9,241 nucleotides of DNA from an uncultured Veillonella sp. (GTDB lineage: Bacteria > Bacillota > Negativicutes > Veillonellales > Veillonellaceae). This document shows positions 8,078 to 9,241 of the stretch, one piece after another. Each line of letters opens with the position of its first letter. Position 1 is the first letter of the stretch. Both the position numbers and the translations under genes were made by a program. The DNA lies in NCBI GenBank assembly GCA_934216375.1, contig CAKQBP010000042.1, forward strand, positions 1-9,241, read 5' to 3'. The notes beneath the pieces were generated by a model, which was not told the origin of the DNA, did no database searches, and worked only from the letters and a program-made list of their open reading frames with translations.

Positions 8078-8353
8078 TTATTGAGCAGCTTGTTTTAATG
8101 CTTCAAGAACATCTTCTGTAATCTTCTTTTTATTAATATAGCTGCGAACAATAGCAACATTTTTATCGTCAAATTGTTCAGCCAACTCTTTCACAGTTAC
8201 GATGAGGTCTGCCTTACGACCTTGAGCCGCGTTAAAATCGATAGATTCAACTTGTGCATCGATACCATTTTCAGCACAAATTTCTTCAATTTTCATTTTT
8301 AACATCAAGCTAGAACCAATACCATTACCACATACAGTTAATACAGAAATCAT
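8078..8353 (-). CDS. ulaB: PTS ascorbate-type EIIB phosphocarrier (UlaB-like)
   Basis: A 91-residue cytoplasmic EIIB protein that takes phosphate from EIIA and passes it to the substrate at EIIC. The phosphocysteine loop CGNGIGSSLMLKM begins at Cys8, after the first beta strand (ISVLTV); this form is typical of the lactose/ascorbate/galactitol EIIB fold. The remainder alternates helix and strand, with ADLIVTVKEL (48-57) and VAIVRSYINKK (66-76). Slightly shorter than E. coli UlaB (about 101). AGGAGG is 5 nt before the ATG. It starts 20 nt after EIIA and ends 29 nt before EIIC. Confidence 0.9.
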   Translation of the reverse strand: MISVLTVCGNGIGSSLMLKMKIEEICAENGIDAQVESIDFNAAQGRKADLIVTVKELAEQFDDKNVAIVRSYINKKKITEDVLEALKQAAQ

Positions 8354-8373
8354 ACTTGCCTCCTTCTAAATGT

Positions 8374-8829
8374 TTATTGCTCGTCTAAATGCTCTGCCAA
8401 GAATGCTTGTACGTCGTCAATACTTTCAAAGTCAACGGCCGCATCTAAGAATTCTTCATCCTCAAATAAAGTGGCAATATCTGTTAACAATTGAATATGC
8501 TCATCTTTATTGGGAGCACATAAGAATAATGCAACAGATACAGGGTCATTATCAGGACTGCCAAAATTCAATGGTTTTTCCAATGTCACTAAAGCTGTCC
8601 CTACACGCTTTGCACCATGTTCTGGGCGAGCATGTGGCATAGCAAGACCTGGAGCCAATACGATATATGGCCCCATTTCACGAACTACTTCAACCATAGC
8701 CTCTGTATAAGATGGCTCCGTAAAGCCCGCATCAACCATCAGTTGACCACCATGACGAATAACATCCTCCCACGTCTCAGCGGGATAATGAAAGGATACA
8801 TTATCCTCAGATAATAAATCTTGTATCAA
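8374..8829 (-). CDS. ulaC: PTS EIIA, fructose/mannitol-type fold, ascorbate system (UlaC-like), TTG start
   Basis: A 151-residue cytoplasmic EIIA protein that receives phosphate from HPr and passes it to EIIB. The PTS EIIA type-2 signature is GLAMPHARPEHGAKRVG (61-77), with His66 the expected phosphorylation site. DEHIQLLTDIATLFEDEEF (109-127) is the usual helix near the C-terminus. Length matches UlaC (about 154). The start codon is TTG, supported by TAGGAGGTG with GGAGG 7 nt upstream; no in-frame ATG occurs before codon 31. It is the first gene of the order EIIA-EIIB-EIIC-DUF454, with spacings of 20 nt, 29 nt and a one-base overlap. No PTS regulatory domain is attached. Confidence 0.9.
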   Translation of the reverse strand: MIQDLLSEDNVSFHYPAETWEDVIRHGGQLMVDAGFTEPSYTEAMVEVVREMGPYIVLAPGLAMPHARPEHGAKRVGTALVTLEKPLNFGSPDNDPVSVALFLCAPNKDEHIQLLTDIATLFEDEEFLDAAVDFESIDDVQAFLAEHLDEQ

Positions 8830-8836
8830 ACTAACA

Positions 8837-8841
8837 CCTCC
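8837..8841 (-). promoter_or_regulatory. Shine-Dalgarno that fixes the TTG start of EIIA
   Basis: GGAGG within TAGGAGGTG on the minus strand, 7 nt before TTG at 8829. Its strength compensates for the non-ATG codon and decides the start. Confidence 0.8.
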
Positions 8842-8868
8842 TAAACGTACTTCTGTACATATAGTTCT

Positions 8869-8896
8869 ATTATAGCTATTATAATAAATTTTTCAT
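8869..8896 (-). promoter_or_regulatory. Candidate promoter of the PTS operon
   Basis: Minus strand ATGAAA (8891-8896), a 16-nt spacer and a perfect TATAAT (8869-8874). A second TATAAT lies at 8878-8883 but has no well-spaced -35. The region is very AT-rich, so the exact promoter is uncertain. A GTAC-TTCT-GTAC dyad at 8847-8858 would lie in the leader, just before the ribosome binding site. Confidence 0.4.
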
Positions 8897-8981
8897 ATAT
8901 CAAAATAACAATGAACTTATAAAAATGAATAAAGCTAACATAAGATTTTGCTATTTATAATTTAATGAATCTTCACACTTA

Positions 8982-9001
8982 TAATACCTATACAGGTATT
9001 A
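8982..9001. promoter_or_regulatory. Palindromic operator candidate in the divergent region
   Basis: A perfect 8-bp inverted repeat, TAATACCT and AGGTATTA, separated by ATAC. It ends 3 bp before the -35 of the plus-strand permease promoter and lies about 85 bp upstream of the PTS promoter. Size and position suit a dimeric repressor or activator. It does not resemble a Fur box, and the cognate regulator is not recognised. Confidence 0.5.
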
Positions 9002-9004
9002 ATA

Positions 9005-9033
9005 TTGTATATATATTGAAAATTCTCTATACT
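9005..9033 (+). promoter_or_regulatory. Candidate promoter of the FecCD permease gene
   Basis: TTGTAT (9005-9010), a 17-nt spacer and TATACT (9028-9033). The start codon is about 49 nt downstream, preceded by AAGGAGA at 9071-9077. The -35 is weak, the -10 good. Confidence 0.5.
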
Positions 9034-9081
9034 TAGATAAGACTTAAACTACCTAAATAAAAAATAGAATAAGGAGATTTT

Positions 9082-9241
9082 ATGCAGACTTCGGTAAAAG
9101 TATTTGTACTCTGTCTAATCCTCTGTATTTCATTAGTAACAGCTTTACAGTTTGGCGCTAAATTCATTTCTCTAGACCAAATTATTTCAGCTCTTCTATC
9201 TATGATTGATGTAAATGCTACAGCATCTATGACTAATACGA
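9082..9241 (+). CDS. FecCD-family ABC transporter permease, N-terminal fragment
   Basis: The first 53 codons of a membrane permease, cut by the window edge. ATG at 9082 follows AGGAG with a 5-nt gap. A hydrophobic first helix (about 6-24) is followed by QFGAKFISLDQIISALL (23-39). This matches the N-terminus of FecCD/BtuC permeases, in which a small-residue-rich first helix leads into an 'isl.qi..al' segment. Such permeases move ferric siderophores, heme or cobalamin across the inner membrane with a binding protein and an ATPase, which would be expected further right. It is divergent from the PTS operon. It may serve the same ligand as the receptor at the left of the window, though the two are separated by the PTS genes. 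Only about a sixth of a typical permease is visible, so the family call is moderate. Confidence 0.7.
   Translation, partial: MQTSVKVFVLCLILCISLVTALQFGAKFISLDQIISALLSMIDVNATASMTNT

Noticed and set aside
8370..8814. Plus-strand frames opposite the EIIA gene
   Set aside because: The minus strand carries a full EIIA with its active-site histidine motif and operon spacing; the opposite frames have no recognisable content.
8830..9081. A cobalamin or other riboswitch before the FecCD permease
   Set aside because: The likely leader is only about 45 nt and lacks any recognisable conserved box; it is too short for a cobalamin aptamer.
1..9241. CRISPR arrays, tRNA or rRNA genes, insertion sequences
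   Set aside because: No regularly spaced repeats, cloverleaf or conserved rRNA sequence, transposase frame or terminal inverted repeats were seen.

Overview
The window is moderately AT-rich, gene-dense bacterial DNA. The best fit is a Negativicutes (Veillonella-like) diderm. This rests on a TonB-dependent receptor, hence an outer membrane, whose C-terminal part resembles the porins of that class, and on Firmicute-style GGAGG ribosome binding sites. The genus is an inference; no rRNA or other marker gene is present.

Layout: (1) Positions 1-4905, minus strand: one uninterrupted open frame of at least 1635 codons that leaves the window at its 3' end. It encodes a signal peptide, a TonB plug, a ligand-gated barrel, and then, in the same frame, a second porin-like barrel region. 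(2) 4906-5137: a leader with a promoter, a long imperfect dyad and a Fur-like site. (3) 5138-6028, minus: an AraC-family regulator of the PchR/YbtA type, with a good Fur-like box between its -35 and -10. (4) 6029-6285: that promoter and a strong intrinsic terminator. (5) 6286-8829, minus: a four-gene operon encoding a PTS of the L-ascorbate type (EIIA, EIIB, EIIC) plus a small DUF454 (YbaN-like) membrane protein. (6) 8830-9081: a divergent intergenic region with a palindrome and candidate promoters. (7) 9082-9241, plus: the start of a FecCD-type iron/siderophore/B12 ABC permease.

How the genes may work together: the AraC regulator, the receptor and the FecCD permease are the usual parts of ferric-siderophore, heme or cobalamin uptake. 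The Fur-like sites point to iron control, with the AraC protein probably sensing the imported chelate and activating the receptor, as PchR does for FptA. The PTS operon lies between the iron genes but is closed off by its own terminator. It appears to import and phosphorylate ascorbate or a related acid sugar; no matching catabolic genes are visible here.

The most unusual object is the receptor-porin fusion, which places two outer-membrane barrel modules in one chain.
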